DNA from: an uncultured Bacteroidales bacterium | GTDB taxonomy: Bacteria; Bacteroidota; Bacteroidia; Bacteroidales; UBA932 | Direction: 5' to 3' | Assembly (NCBI GenBank): GCA_947367315.1 | Contig: CANBDX010000012.1 | Location: 1 to 42,281 of the forward strand | DNA length: 42,281 bases | Shown: positions 7,994 to 17,772 of the stretch, one piece after another | Layout: each line of letters opens with the position of its first letter | How positions within the stretch are numbered: position 1 is the first letter of the stretch | Position numbers and translations under genes: made by a program | Notes under the pieces: model-generated | What the model saw: the letters and a program-made list of their open reading frames with translations, nothing else | The model's database searches: none | Told to the model about the DNA's origin: nothing

Positions 7994-10900
7994 TGAACGT
8001 AAAGACTTTCATAGACCGCCCTATCCTTGCTGGAGTGATCTCCGTGATCATCCTTCTGGTAGGACTTATCGGCCTTTCACAGCTTCCGGTGGAACAGTTC
8101 CCGGAAATCGCACCTCCGACAGTGAGCGTGTCTGCGGCATATGCAGGAGCAAATGCAGAGACGGTGCAGCGAAGCGTGCTCGTACCTCTCGAAGAAGCCA
8201 TCAACGGAGTGGAAGACATGATGTACATGGTGTCATCTGCCACCAATTCCGGATCGGCAAGCATCCAGATATATTTCCGTCAGGGAACCGACGGCGACAT
8301 GGCTATGGTGAATGTGCAGAACCGCATCGCCTCAGCACAGAGCCTTCTTCCTGCCGAGGTCACACGAAGTGGCGTGACGGTGCGCAAGCGCCAGACCAGC
8401 CGCATCAAGACCCTCGCGGTCTATAGCCCGGACAATTCCTTTGACAGAAAGTTCATCACCAACTACCTCAAGATCAACATCGAGCCGAGACTATCCCGAG
8501 TGGCCGGAGTCGGAGAAGTGGACGTACGAGGCGGTGACTACTCCCTCCGTATATGGCTAGATCCCGGAAAGATGGGAAAATACGGTCTCGTTCCGTCAGA
8601 CATTTCGGCCGTACTTGCAGAACAGAATCTCGAGGCCCCTACAGGCACCCTCGGAGCAGAGTCGGAGAACACATTCAGATATGTGCTCAAATACCGTGGA
8701 CGATACGAGAACGTGACAGACTATGAAAACATGGTCATACGTGCAGAAGCAAACGGTACTGTACTCAGGCTCAGAGATGTGGCAAGCATCGAGCTGGGAG
8801 AAAGAAGCTACGAATACGTAGGCATGGTGAACGGACATCCGGGCACCACCATAAGCGTATCCCAGACATCAGGATCCAATGCCAACGAAATCATCGAAGC
8901 CATAGACAAAGTAGTGGAGGAAATACGCGCAGACCTGCCGAAAGGTCTGGAAATCGTGGACCTCATGAGTACCAAGGACTTCCTTGACGCATCCATCAAG
9001 AGCGTGATCAAGACTCTGTTCGAAGCCATCCTGCTCGTGATACTCGTGGTGTTCGTCTTCCTCCAGAGCCTCCGGTCGACCATCATCCCGACTATCTCGA
9101 TCATCGTATCTCTTGTGGGTACATTCGCATTCCTGATGGTCGCGGGATTCAGTCTCAACATGATTACGCTCTTCGCCCTCGTGCTTGTGATCGGTACGGT
9201 GGTGGATGACTCCATCGTTGTGGTGGAAGCCGTGCAGGCTAAGTTCGACGCAGGCTACAGGTCTCCATACAAGGCATCCGTAGATGCCATGGGAGGCATC
9301 TCCACAGCCCTTCTTGCCACAACATTCGTCTTCATGGCGGTGTTCATTCCTGTCAGCTTCATGGGAGGAACCACCGGTACTTTCTACACACAGTTCGGAC
9401 TTACCATGGCAGTTGCAGTAGGTATCTCATTGATAAATTCACTTACCCTATCTCCGGCGCTCTGCTCGCTTATCATGACTCCCCATGAAGAAGTGAAACC
9501 AGGAGAAAAGGGCAGTTTCTCAACAAGATTCCACAAAGCGTTCGACGCCGGATTCCAGGGACTGATAAACAAATACAAGCACCTGGTGTTCTTCATGTTC
9601 AAGCGCAAATGGCTTACGGTGATTCTTCTTGTAATTGCCTGCGGTGGCCTTCTCTACCTGATGAACACCACCAAGACAGGCCTCGTTCCAAAGGAGGATA
9701 TGGGTACGATAAATATGGATTTGCGTACACCTCCTGGCACAAACATCGCCGAGACCGACAAGATTCTCACAGAAATAGACCGACGCATCAGCAGCATCCC
9801 TCAGATAGAATCATATTCCCGCACGACAGGATGGGGTATGATGTTCGGACAGGGTTCATCTACCGGTAACTTCGTAATCCGTCTCAAGGATTGGGATGAG
9901 AGAAAAGGTAAAGAGGACAACATCGACTCGATAATAGAGGAGATTTACCGTCGCACAGCCGACATCACCGCTGCCGACATCATGGTCTACACACGAGGCA
10001 TGATTCCGGGCTACGGAGCCAGCAACGGCTTCGAGGTATATGTGCAGGACCACAAGGGCGGCAAGCTGGAAGACCTCCAGAAGATTACGAACGACTTCAT
10101 CATAGAGCTCAACAAGCGCCCAGAGATCCAGCGCGCCAAGACATCCTTCGACACCAAGTATCCGATGTACCTCGTGGAGGTTGATGCGGCGCAGTGCAAG
10201 AGAAACGGCACATCCCCTGGAGATGTTCTGAGCGTTCTTGCCGGATATGTGGGAGGAAGCTATGCTTCCAACATGAACAGGTTCTCTAAGCTCTACCGAG
10301 TGATGCTCCAGGCAGCTCCGGAATACCGTCTGGACACAGAATCTCTACAAAACATGTTTGTGCGAAACTCCAACGGTGAGATGTCCCCAATCAACCAGTA
10401 CCTCAAGCTCACACGTATCTACGGACCTCAGTCAATCTCCCGATTCAACCTATTTACGGCTATTTCGGTAAACGGACAGCCAGCCGAAGGATACAGCTCC
10501 GGACAGGCAATCCAGGCAGTACGTGAGACAGCAGCCAGGATGCTTCCTGCCGGATATGGTTATGAGTTCGGAGGAATGTCGCGAGAAGAGGCCGGCACCG
10601 GTAACTCGGTGGCAGTGATTTTCATCATATGTGTCGTTTTCATATACCTGATTCTTTGTGCGCTGTATGAAAGTATCTTCATCCCTGCAGTGATTATCCT
10701 TTCCGTACCATTCGGTCTTGCCGGCAGTTTCCTGTTTGCGAGAATGTTCGGTCTGGAGAATAATATCTATCTGCAGATCGGACTCCTGATGCTGATCGGA
10801 CTCCTTGCCAAGACAGCTATCCTCCTTACTGAATATGCATCCCAGAAACGCTCTGAAGGCATGTCCATCACCATGGCGGCGATGTCTGCAGCAAAAGCCC

Positions 10901-11121
10901 GTCTGAGACCTATCCTTATGACGTCGCTTACAATGATATTCGGTATGCTTCCGCTGATGTTCGCAAGCGGTGTGGGAGCAAACGGAAACATATCCATCGG
11001 AGTGGGAACCGTGGGCGGAATGCTCATCGGAACCATCGCGCTCCTGGTCATTGTGCCTGCCCTCTTCATTGTCTTCCAGTATGTAGAGGAAAAGGTTATG
11101 CCTAAACGTATTAAAGAATAA
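7993..11121 (+). CDS. RND efflux pump, inner-membrane transporter (AcrB/MexB, HAE1 type)
   Basis: At 1042 residues it has the full HAE1 length. The N-terminus MNVKTFIDRPILAGVISVII is typical, as is the TM4 proton-relay stretch (ALVLVIGTVVDDSIVVVEAV, paired Asp about residue 410). Two large periplasmic loops and duplicated six-helix halves are visible (LLMLIGLLAKTAILLTEYAS in the second half). It pumps amphiphilic compounds out using the proton gradient. Translation is coupled to the adaptor gene: TAATG junction, with a strong Shine-Dalgarno AAGGAGGG at 7976-7983. Substrates are unknown, though the Asp pair argues for the drug/bile-salt class rather than metals. Confidence 0.95.
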   Translation: MNVKTFIDRPILAGVISVIILLVGLIGLSQLPVEQFPEIAPPTVSVSAAYAGANAETVQRSVLVPLEEAINGVEDMMYMVSSATNSGSASIQIYFRQGTDGDMAMVNVQNRIASAQSLLPAEVTRSGVTVRKRQTSRIKTLAVYSPDNSFDRKFITNYLKINIEPRLSRVAGVGEVDVRGGDYSLRIWLDPGKMGKYGLVPSDISAVLAEQNLEAPTGTLGAESENTFRYVLKYRGRYENVTDYENMVIRAEANGTVLRLRDVASIELGERSYEYVGMVNGHPGTTISVSQTSGSNANEIIEAIDKVVEEIRADLPKGLEIVDLMSTKDFLDASIKSVIKTLFEAILLVILVVFVFLQSLRSTIIPTISIIVSLVGTFAFLMVAGFSLNMITLFALVLVIGTVVDDSIVVVEAVQAKFDAGYRSPYKASVDAMGGISTALLATTFVFMAVFIPVSFMGGTTGTFYTQFGLTMAVAVGISLINSLTLSPALCSLIMTPHEEVKPGEKGSFSTRFHKAFDAGFQGLINKYKHLVFFMFKRKWLTVILLVIACGGLLYLMNTTKTGLVPKEDMGTINMDLRTPPGTNIAETDKILTEIDRRISSIPQIESYSRTTGWGMMFGQGSSTGNFVIRLKDWDERKGKEDNIDSIIEEIYRRTADITAADIMVYTRGMIPGYGASNGFEVYVQDHKGGKLEDLQKITNDFIIELNKRPEIQRAKTSFDTKYPMYLVEVDAAQCKRNGTSPGDVLSVLAGYVGGSYASNMNRFSKLYRVMLQAAPEYRLDTESLQNMFVRNSNGEMSPINQYLKLTRIYGPQSISRFNLFTAISVNGQPAEGYSSGQAIQAVRETAARMLPAGYGYEFGGMSREEAGTGNSVAVIFIICVVFIYLILCALYESIFIPAVIILSVPFGLAGSFLFARMFGLENNIYLQIGLLMLIGLLAKTAILLTEYASQKRSEGMSITMAAMSAAKARLRPILMTSLTMIFGMLPLMFASGVGANGNISIGVGTVGGMLIGTIALLVIVPALFIVFQYVEEKVMPKRIKE

Positions 11122-11126
11122 TCTTC

Positions 11127-12485
11127 ATGAAACGCATTATATATATGATGATAGCCGCAGCAATGATGAGCAGCTGCGGACTTTACACAAAATACGAGCG
11201 TGCGGACATGCATTTCGTGGACAGCCTTTACAGAAGGATGTCCGTGCCTTCGGATTCCGTATCCACAGCCTCTGTGTCATGGGACAGGATCTTCACAGAT
11301 TCGCTGCTTCAGGAGTGGATCAGGCTCGGACTCCAGTACAATACGGACCTCAATGTGGCACGTCTCAGAGTGGAGGAAGCTGAGGCATCCCTGCTTTCTG
11401 CAAGAGGTGCATTGCTTCCGGGAGTGTCTGCATCGGCTTCCGGCGGGGTATATCCAGGCAGCTTCAGCATAGGAGTAAATGCCAGCTGGGAGGCCGACAT
11501 ATTCGGGACACACAGGAATGCAAAAAGGAAGGCGCAGGCCGCGGTCGAGCAAAGCGAGGCCTACCGGCAGGCGGTACAGACCCAGCTTGTAGCAACAATC
11601 GCAAACAACTACTATACTCTCCTGATGCTGGACGAACAGCTGAAGATCAGCAAGAGGACTCTCGATACCTGGGAGGAGAACATCCGCACACTTGAGGCTC
11701 TCAAGAGAGCCGGCAAGACCAACGAGGCGGCCGTCCTTCAGGCTAAGGCGAACAGACTGAGTGTGGAAGCCGACGCCCTGACCATAGAAAAGAAGATTCT
11801 TGCGATGGAGAACTCGTTATGCGCCCTCCTGGGACTGGTGCCTATGCCGATTGAGCGTAGTTCTCTGGAAGAGCAGAAGCTTCCGGCATCCCTGTCGGCC
11901 GGCATCCCGGCCGAACTCCTGAGCCGTCGTCCGGACGTGCGCCAGGCAGAACTTGCCCTTGAACAGACATTCTACTCCGTAAATGTAGCAAAGGGAGCCT
12001 TCTATCCGAATCTGACCCTCAGCGGATCGCTTGGATGGACAAGCGGCAACGGAAGCATCGTGCTTGACCCGGGAAGCCTGATAACCAACCTCGTGGCATC
12101 CCTTGCACAGCCTATCTTCGACAGGCACGCCAACAAGGCACGTCTCCAGGCGGCAAAGGCCCAGCACGAACAGGCAGCATATCTCTTCCGCCAGAGTCTC
12201 CTCGACGCAGGAGTGGAGGTGAACAATGCACTCACCATGTGGCAGACAGCCAAGAAGAGAGTCGAGATCCACAAGAAGCAGATCGTGAACCTGCAGGCGG
12301 CAGTATGGAACACCCAGCTGCTGATGAAGCACGGCAATACCAACTACCTCGAAGTGCTCACAGCACAGAAGAACCTCCTTAACGCCGAGCTCACCGAGGC
12401 GTCCGACCGTCTGGACGAAATCCTGAGCGTAGTGAATCTCTACCATGCTCTAGGCGGAGGTTACACCTCAGAAATCACAGAATAA
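11127..12485 (+). CDS. RND efflux outer-membrane factor (OprM/NodT family lipoprotein)
   Basis: The 452-residue lipoprotein (lipobox MSSC, Cys17) has two repeated halves with long helices typical of TolC-like channels, plus family motifs (YYTLLMLDEQL, ELLSRRPDVRQAELAL at about 265-280, FYPNLTLSGSLGW). It forms the outer-membrane exit duct for the AcrAB-type pump encoded five bases upstream. It ends the operon; two hairpins follow. Confidence 0.93.
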   Translation: MKRIIYMMIAAAMMSSCGLYTKYERADMHFVDSLYRRMSVPSDSVSTASVSWDRIFTDSLLQEWIRLGLQYNTDLNVARLRVEEAEASLLSARGALLPGVSASASGGVYPGSFSIGVNASWEADIFGTHRNAKRKAQAAVEQSEAYRQAVQTQLVATIANNYYTLLMLDEQLKISKRTLDTWEENIRTLEALKRAGKTNEAAVLQAKANRLSVEADALTIEKKILAMENSLCALLGLVPMPIERSSLEEQKLPASLSAGIPAELLSRRPDVRQAELALEQTFYSVNVAKGAFYPNLTLSGSLGWTSGNGSIVLDPGSLITNLVASLAQPIFDRHANKARLQAAKAQHEQAAYLFRQSLLDAGVEVNNALTMWQTAKKRVEIHKKQIVNLQAAVWNTQLLMKHGNTNYLEVLTAQKNLLNAELTEASDRLDEILSVVNLYHALGGGYTSEITE

Positions 12486-12500
12486 TCTTATATTTAAAAG

Positions 12501-12524
12501 GGGGATGACAGATTAGTCATCCCC
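12501..12524. terminator. Hairpin after the RND operon, GGGGATGAC stem
   Basis: GGGGATGAC (12501-12509) pairs perfectly with GTCATCCCC (12516-12524) around a six-base loop, 15 bases past the OMF stop. The flanks are A-rich upstream and TAAAATTA downstream, so it is a modest terminator candidate for the plus strand. Confidence 0.6.
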
Positions 12525-12533
12525 TAAAATTAC

Positions 12534-12569
12534 AGCTTAGGCGAGTTTTGGTTCAAACTCGCCTAAGCT
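12534..12569. terminator. Strong 15-bp hairpin between convergent RND and malQ genes
   Basis: AGCTTAGGCGAGTTT (12534-12548) pairs perfectly with AAACTCGCCTAAGCT (12555-12569), loop TGGTTC. It sits midway between the convergent OMF and malQ stops and can act on both strands. A T-rich stretch (ATTTGATTT) follows on the plus strand. Likely a bidirectional terminator. Confidence 0.75.
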
Positions 12570-12593
12570 ATTTGATTTGGGCCATATGGAGAG

Positions 12594-14996
12594 CTACTTT
12601 CTGCCACTGGCTGCAATCATGCTGCTGAGAGAGTCGTTGAACTCCTTGGCATCGGCGAGCTGCTCTACTGTCAGATGCATTCTGTAACGCCAGTAGTGAC
12701 GTGAGTTTGCAGGCACGTTGATGCGCTCGTCATGCGGATTGAGACGGCGGAGCGCTCCATCCATAGAGAGCCAGTCCTGAAGCGGAAGCACTGTGAGCAT
12801 TGCAGGAGACCAGAGATGCTGATCGAGAATCTGGCGGCAGATCCATGGCTCGCAGTAATAAGGAGCCTCTCCCTGGTTGCCAAGAATCATCTGCCAGAAC
12901 TGGTCTGTAACCTGACGGTCTTCCTCCCACCATGCACGGATAGGGTTCATATCGTGGGTTGAAGTGGTACAAACCGACAGATATGGATAGTTTGCAGGAT
13001 GTGCGAATGTCTCCTCGACCGACTTAGGCATGCGCTGGATCTCAAGAGAAAGAATCCTGAGGTCAGACATCACCTGAGGCACCGTTGCAGGGATCATTCC
13101 GAGATCCTCGCCGCATGCAAGCATTCCTGTGGAATCAAGGAGAGCCGGAAGCTTCTGCATGGCCTTGTCCTTCCAGAACTCGTTGTTGCGGCGGTAGAAG
13201 AAGTCTTCATAGAGACGGTCGTAAGCCGCACGTCGATATGCGTCGAGCCACATGTATCCCTGAGTGGATTTAGCTCCGATCTTAGGATGATAGTGACCGG
13301 TCTTGCGAGGGTCCTCCATGAAGAGGTCGAAGTTAGTCACATCGAATCCCTGGCCCTGAAGTTCATGCGCAGGATAAGGAAGGGCAGGGTTGAAATAACC
13401 GTTAAGGCCGCTCTTTGTCCAGAGAGGAATCTCCCAGATACGGAAGAATCCGAGGATGTGATCGATGCGGAATGCATCGAAGTACTCCGACATCTTCGCC
13501 AGACGCGACTTCCACCATGCGAATCCGTCCTCGGCCATCTTTTCCCAGTTATAGGTAGGGAATCCCCAGTTCTGGCCGTCTGCAGAGAATGCATCAGGTG
13601 GTGCTCCCGCCTGTGAATCCATATGGAAGAGCTCCGGATAGAGCCATGCATCCACGCTGGTGCGGCTGATTCCGATAGGAAGGTCACCCTTGAAGATGAC
13701 GCCCTTCGAATGAGCATACCTGCATACCTCGGAAAGCTGGAGGTCGAGGTGATACTGCACAAAGCACCAGAAATCGACATCAGCCTTATGCTCCTCGCAG
13801 AATGCGGCAACCTTCTTCTTGCTATACTTTGCGTATCCTTTCCACTGTGAGAAGTCCGGTGTTCCGTAGATGTCGCGAAGCACGCAGAAGGCTGCATATG
13901 GAAGAAGCCAGTGAGCATTCTTTTCTACGAAAGCCTGATAGCCTGCAGTGGCTGAAAGCTTCTTAAACGTCTTGTCGAAAGCCTTATGGAGAAGCTCCAG
14001 CTTGGCGTTGTTCACCCTCTCGTAGTCTATCTGGTCAAGAGCGTTGAGCTCGGCCTGGAGAGCCTTGTATGCCTCATCCACCTTCACGCCTGCAGCAGGC
14101 AGATGGATGAACTGAGGATGGAGGGCAAATGTGGAATTCGGATTGTACGGATACGAGTCCTCCCATGTATGCAGCATCGTGGTGTCGTTGATAGGGAGAA
14201 GCTGGAGGATGCTCTGGCCTGTTGCCGCAGCCCAGTCAACCATCTTCTTGAGGTCGTAGAACTCACCCACTCCGAAGTCATCCTCAGTGCGGAGCGAGAA
14301 CACAGGGATAGCCGTGCCGGCACCCTTCCACTCACGGCCGCTGAAATAAACCTGCACGTCAGCCTCAACGACCATTTCCCCTTCCTGAGGAAGCACGGAG
14401 AACCATCTGTTCTCTCCGCTCTCCCAAGCTACAGGAGCAAGAGTAGCCTTGTCGGCGATGAAAAGCTTATATGCGAACGGCTCGTTCACATTGAGCGCAA
14501 GCGTCCAGTAAGGGAACTCGGTCGCATCGAACACCATTGTCTTCGACCAGTCCTTGAGGGCCTTTCCGCTGCCGGCGAGAGCAAGCACTTCATTAGGACG
14601 GAGAGTAGGTGCAGCCACCTTGATAAGCACATTGGCATCCTTAGGAGCCTTCTGAGCCTTCTCTTTCTTTCTGCCAAGAATAGCCTGTGTAAATGCTGAA
14701 GAGTAGAAAGGAGAATTGTACGGACGGTCATTCCATCTGTCATATACTGTAAGTACCTTAGGAGCAGTTCCTTCCGGAAAAGTCAGACAGTGGCCCTTCC
14801 ACTCGGTGCGTACGGTCTGGCCGTCACGGACCACCTCATATGCATACTCCTTCACCTTAGCGGGATTGACCCTCGCCACCTCTCCTTCCCAGATGCCGTC
14901 CGGAGTATATGTAAGAGGATAGCGCTTTCCTCCAAGACAAAGGACGAGTTCCTCGCCCCAGGATGTCTTGTATTCAATGCTGATGTGTAGTGTCAT
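12594..14996 (-). CDS. malQ: 4-alpha-glucanotransferase, GH77, DPE2-like with N-terminal starch-binding domains
   Basis: The 800-residue protein is far longer than E. coli MalQ. About 270 N-terminal residues look like two tandem CBM20-type modules (each with a W/F-rich edge, such as ALKDWSKTMVFDATEFPYWT), followed by a GH77 domain (PVFSLRTEDDFGVGEFYDLK onwards). Expected catalytic residues are present: nucleophile D512 (FRIDHILGFFRIW), acid/base E630 (ACGEDLGMIP) and transition-state Asp D682 (STHDMNPIRAWW). It transfers maltosyl or glucosyl units between alpha-1,4-glucans and is probably cytoplasmic (no signal peptide). It lies 26 bases after the MFS transporter gene and probably ends the rsgA-MATE-MFS-malQ unit. 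Confidence 0.93.
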   Translation of the reverse strand: MTLHISIEYKTSWGEELVLCLGGKRYPLTYTPDGIWEGEVARVNPAKVKEYAYEVVRDGQTVRTEWKGHCLTFPEGTAPKVLTVYDRWNDRPYNSPFYSSAFTQAILGRKKEKAQKAPKDANVLIKVAAPTLRPNEVLALAGSGKALKDWSKTMVFDATEFPYWTLALNVNEPFAYKLFIADKATLAPVAWESGENRWFSVLPQEGEMVVEADVQVYFSGREWKGAGTAIPVFSLRTEDDFGVGEFYDLKKMVDWAAATGQSILQLLPINDTTMLHTWEDSYPYNPNSTFALHPQFIHLPAAGVKVDEAYKALQAELNALDQIDYERVNNAKLELLHKAFDKTFKKLSATAGYQAFVEKNAHWLLPYAAFCVLRDIYGTPDFSQWKGYAKYSKKKVAAFCEEHKADVDFWCFVQYHLDLQLSEVCRYAHSKGVIFKGDLPIGISRTSVDAWLYPELFHMDSQAGAPPDAFSADGQNWGFPTYNWEKMAEDGFAWWKSRLAKMSEYFDAFRIDHILGFFRIWEIPLWTKSGLNGYFNPALPYPAHELQGQGFDVTNFDLFMEDPRKTGHYHPKIGAKSTQGYMWLDAYRRAAYDRLYEDFFYRRNNEFWKDKAMQKLPALLDSTGMLACGEDLGMIPATVPQVMSDLRILSLEIQRMPKSVEETFAHPANYPYLSVCTTSTHDMNPIRAWWEEDRQVTDQFWQMILGNQGEAPYYCEPWICRQILDQHLWSPAMLTVLPLQDWLSMDGALRRLNPHDERINVPANSRHYWRYRMHLTVEQLADAKEFNDSLSSMIAASGRK

Positions 14997-15022
14997 AAAT
15001 CTATATAGTTAATCGATTATTT

Positions 15023-16387
15023 TCAGACCTTGAGTTTCATCTTCTTCCAGTTCATCACAGGCAGGACGAACGACACGACGGACGCCGCCACCCAGAACCA
15101 TGCGACAGGACCGAAGTCATAGACATCAATCCCATCCACCGTAGTCATGAATCCCTGGATCAGATACCCGCTGGTGATATCCTGCAGACCTGCGGCCACA
15201 TAGCTCGAGATACCCACGACTCCCAACGCCGCACCAGTTGCCTTGCGCGGAACTATATCCACAGCCATAAGCCCGGCCACAATGCAGTAAAGCACTCCGA
15301 CCGAGAGGCTGAACAAAGATACATAAAAGATATTCAGGATGAAACCTCCTCCGACGAACAGAAAGAGAATCAATGATGAAGTGCTTAAAATTCCCGACAA
15401 AACAGCCGGCTTTACCCGGTCACCCTTGAATACCTTGTCCGAAAGCCAGCCTGCGATGACAGTGCCGAGAATACCGAATACCGCCGAGAAGGCAATGATC
15501 TGAGACGCACCCTCAAGTCCGAATCCATGTTCCTTCTGAAGAAAGAGGATACCCCAGCCTGCAATAGCATATTTGGTAATATATATAAAGGCGCTTGATA
15601 TTGCGATGACCCATATCCCCGGATGTCTGAGGACCTTTTTCTGGAGATGGCGCGTAGGCTGTGTGTCAGCCTTGGTCATTGCCTCCCCTGAAAGCTCCTG
15701 AACAGATGGAAGCCCTTTGCTCTCGGGAGTATCCGACACGAAAAAGAGGATCAGTGCCGTGCCTGAAAGTCCTGCAAGCGCCGCCACTATGAAGCCTGCC
15801 TGCCATCCGAGCCATACGACCACAAACGCCAATATATTATATGAAAGGAACTCTCCTATGTAGGGACTTGTGCTGAAAAGACTGTAGTACGAACCTCTCC
15901 TGGACTGAGGGAACCAGCGCGACAGGCTTATAACTCCCGGAGCCGAACCCATGGACTGCATCCATCCGTTGATGCCCCACAGCAATGCAAATCCCAGGAA
16001 CATCACCACAGAAGGAATCATGGAATGAAACCACCCGAACACTCCAAGAAGCAGATTGACTATTGCAGATACGAAAAGGCCGGTAGCCATGAAGCGGCGG
16101 ATATTGCAATAGTCAGCAATGAAACCGTTCAGAAACTTTCCTACAGCATAGACAAAAAGCAGAGCAGAGCCTATCAGTCCGAGTTCTCCTGCCGAAAGCA
16201 CCCCCTCATCAATCAGAGGCTGCTTCACGACATTGATGCTCATGCGGCAGACATAATAAAGGCTATAAGCGATGGTGGCCCCCCAGAACGTTCTGTTTCT
16301 GAGAGACTTATATGTATCCTGCACCTGAGAGCCAGGAACATTGTCCGCCGAAGGCTTGCTTATTCTGTAGAATGAATAAAGACTCAT
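15023..16387 (-). CDS. MFS transporter, organophosphate:phosphate antiporter (GlpT/UhpT/UhpC) type
   Basis: The protein has 454 residues from ATG at 16387; a TTG three codons upstream is a less likely start. Twelve membrane helices are expected. The block NGWMQSMGSAPGVISLSRWF, then RRGSYYSLFSTS, is characteristic of the GlpT/UhpT/UhpC group. Substrates of this family are glycerol-3-phosphate or hexose-phosphates exchanged for phosphate; UhpC is a sensor. Next to malQ, a sugar-phosphate role is plausible but unproven. It is separated by 11 bases from the MATE gene upstream. Confidence 0.85.
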   Translation of the reverse strand: MSLYSFYRISKPSADNVPGSQVQDTYKSLRNRTFWGATIAYSLYYVCRMSINVVKQPLIDEGVLSAGELGLIGSALLFVYAVGKFLNGFIADYCNIRRFMATGLFVSAIVNLLLGVFGWFHSMIPSVVMFLGFALLWGINGWMQSMGSAPGVISLSRWFPQSRRGSYYSLFSTSPYIGEFLSYNILAFVVVWLGWQAGFIVAALAGLSGTALILFFVSDTPESKGLPSVQELSGEAMTKADTQPTRHLQKKVLRHPGIWVIAISSAFIYITKYAIAGWGILFLQKEHGFGLEGASQIIAFSAVFGILGTVIAGWLSDKVFKGDRVKPAVLSGILSTSSLILFLFVGGGFILNIFYVSLFSLSVGVLYCIVAGLMAVDIVPRKATGAALGVVGISSYVAAGLQDITSGYLIQGFMTTVDGIDVYDFGPVAWFWVAASVVSFVLPVMNWKKMKLKV

Positions 16388-16398
16388 AGCCTTCAAAG

Positions 16399-17772
16399 TT
16401 ACATAATTTTTCGATATCCTACAGTAAGATATACGGTTCTCGCCAGCAAGTGTGCGAAATAGGCAGCCATCAAAATATGCATGGCGAGGCTGTCATATGA
16501 CGGTGAGGCACCTGCAAGACCGTCCAGCACCCATATGCCGACAAACCATATGCCCGCGAAGGCGGCCACTGCCCACAGCATGGAATCGCGCATCTGGCGG
16601 GAAGCCGTCGCACCTATATATATACCGTCCCACGTAAAGGCCGCGCAGCCCGCAATCGGCATCAGAAGCAGCCACGGAAGATATTCGCCGGACGCTGTCA
16701 CCACATCGGCATCAGAGGTCATAAGCTTGAGCATCGACACGCCCGCAAAATGATATATAGCCATGAATATCAATGCGATGCCCATGCTCCATATGAAAGT
16801 CCACTTCACTGCGGCCCTTACCATAGGCTTGTCTCCAGCACCTATATATCTGCCCGTCAAAGCTTCTCCTGCATACGCAAAGCCGTCGGTGAAATATGAG
16901 AATATCATCAGGAGCTTCATCATTATCGAGCTTACTGCCAGAAGCACGTCCCCGTAACGCGCCGATATGATGGTGAAGCCTATATATATTGCGATAAAGC
17001 ATAGTGAACGGACAAAGAGGTCCGCATTCATCACAAAGAAACGACGTGTCTCACCTCCTTTGAAAAGCGTGGAGAAGTCCCGGCGTTCCATATGCACAAG
17101 GGTATTTCTGCGATATTTCACAAGAAGCAGGGCCAAAGCCACCGCCAGTCCGGAATACTGGGCCACCACCGTTCCGGCGGCCACTCCGCTGAATCCCAAC
17201 CCATCGTAATGCAGTCCTCCCAGAGAGAATCCGAGGGCAAGGATTATACTCATTACCACATTCATTCCATTCACCGTCAAGTCTGTAATCATCGGGCTCA
17301 CACTATCCTGCATGCCTATGAACCAGCCTTTGAGCGCCATCAGGCCGAGGGTCGCAGGAGCCGCCCATATGCGGATAAAGAAATATCGGGACGCCAGTTC
17401 ACGCACCTCGGGAGTACAATCCACGACCAGGAACGCTGCCTTTATGAAAACCCATTGGATCAGAATAAGGACCAGAGCACTGGCCAGGGCTATACCCAGG
17501 GCTCTGGCCAGGATGCGCGCACATTCCCTGCGGTCTTCCCTTCCGAAGGCCTGGGCGGCCAATCCGCCCGTACCTATGCGGAGAAAGCCGAAATTCCAGT
17601 ACAGAAGGTCGAAGAGCATGGAGCCTATGGCAATGCCTCCGATCATTGTTGCTGCACTGGTGTCGAGGTGTCCTGCCACAGCAATGTCTACCATGCCCAC
17701 CAGCGGCACGGTTATATTCGCCAGAATGCTCGGGACAGCCAGCTTCAGTATGTCCTTGTTGATTGTCTTCAT
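16399..17772 (-). CDS. MATE-family multidrug/organic cation exporter (DinF-like)
   Basis: The 457-residue protein has twelve hydrophobic segments and MATE features: N-terminus ILKLAVPSILANITVPLVGM, then VDIAVAGHLDTSAATMIGGI, and a second half beginning near residue 235. The pattern resembles the DinF subgroup. It would export cationic compounds using a Na+ or H+ gradient at the inner membrane. Its ATG overlaps the stop of rsgA by one base (TAATG), with an AGAGGG Shine-Dalgarno-like sequence 12 bases upstream, so the two are translationally coupled. The substrate is unknown. Confidence 0.9.
   Translation of the reverse strand: MKTINKDILKLAVPSILANITVPLVGMVDIAVAGHLDTSAATMIGGIAIGSMLFDLLYWNFGFLRIGTGGLAAQAFGREDRRECARILARALGIALASALVLILIQWVFIKAAFLVVDCTPEVRELASRYFFIRIWAAPATLGLMALKGWFIGMQDSVSPMITDLTVNGMNVVMSIILALGFSLGGLHYDGLGFSGVAAGTVVAQYSGLAVALALLLVKYRRNTLVHMERRDFSTLFKGGETRRFFVMNADLFVRSLCFIAIYIGFTIISARYGDVLLAVSSIMMKLLMIFSYFTDGFAYAGEALTGRYIGAGDKPMVRAAVKWTFIWSMGIALIFMAIYHFAGVSMLKLMTSDADVVTASGEYLPWLLLMPIAGCAAFTWDGIYIGATASRQMRDSMLWAVAAFAGIWFVGIWVLDGLAGASPSYDSLAMHILMAAYFAHLLARTVYLTVGYRKIM

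Noticed and set aside
16394..16401. TAACTTTG promoter box for the MFS gene
   Set aside because: It lies in the MATE stop codon region six bases before the ATG with no -33 element; tight spacing to MATE makes an operon more likely. Probably chance.
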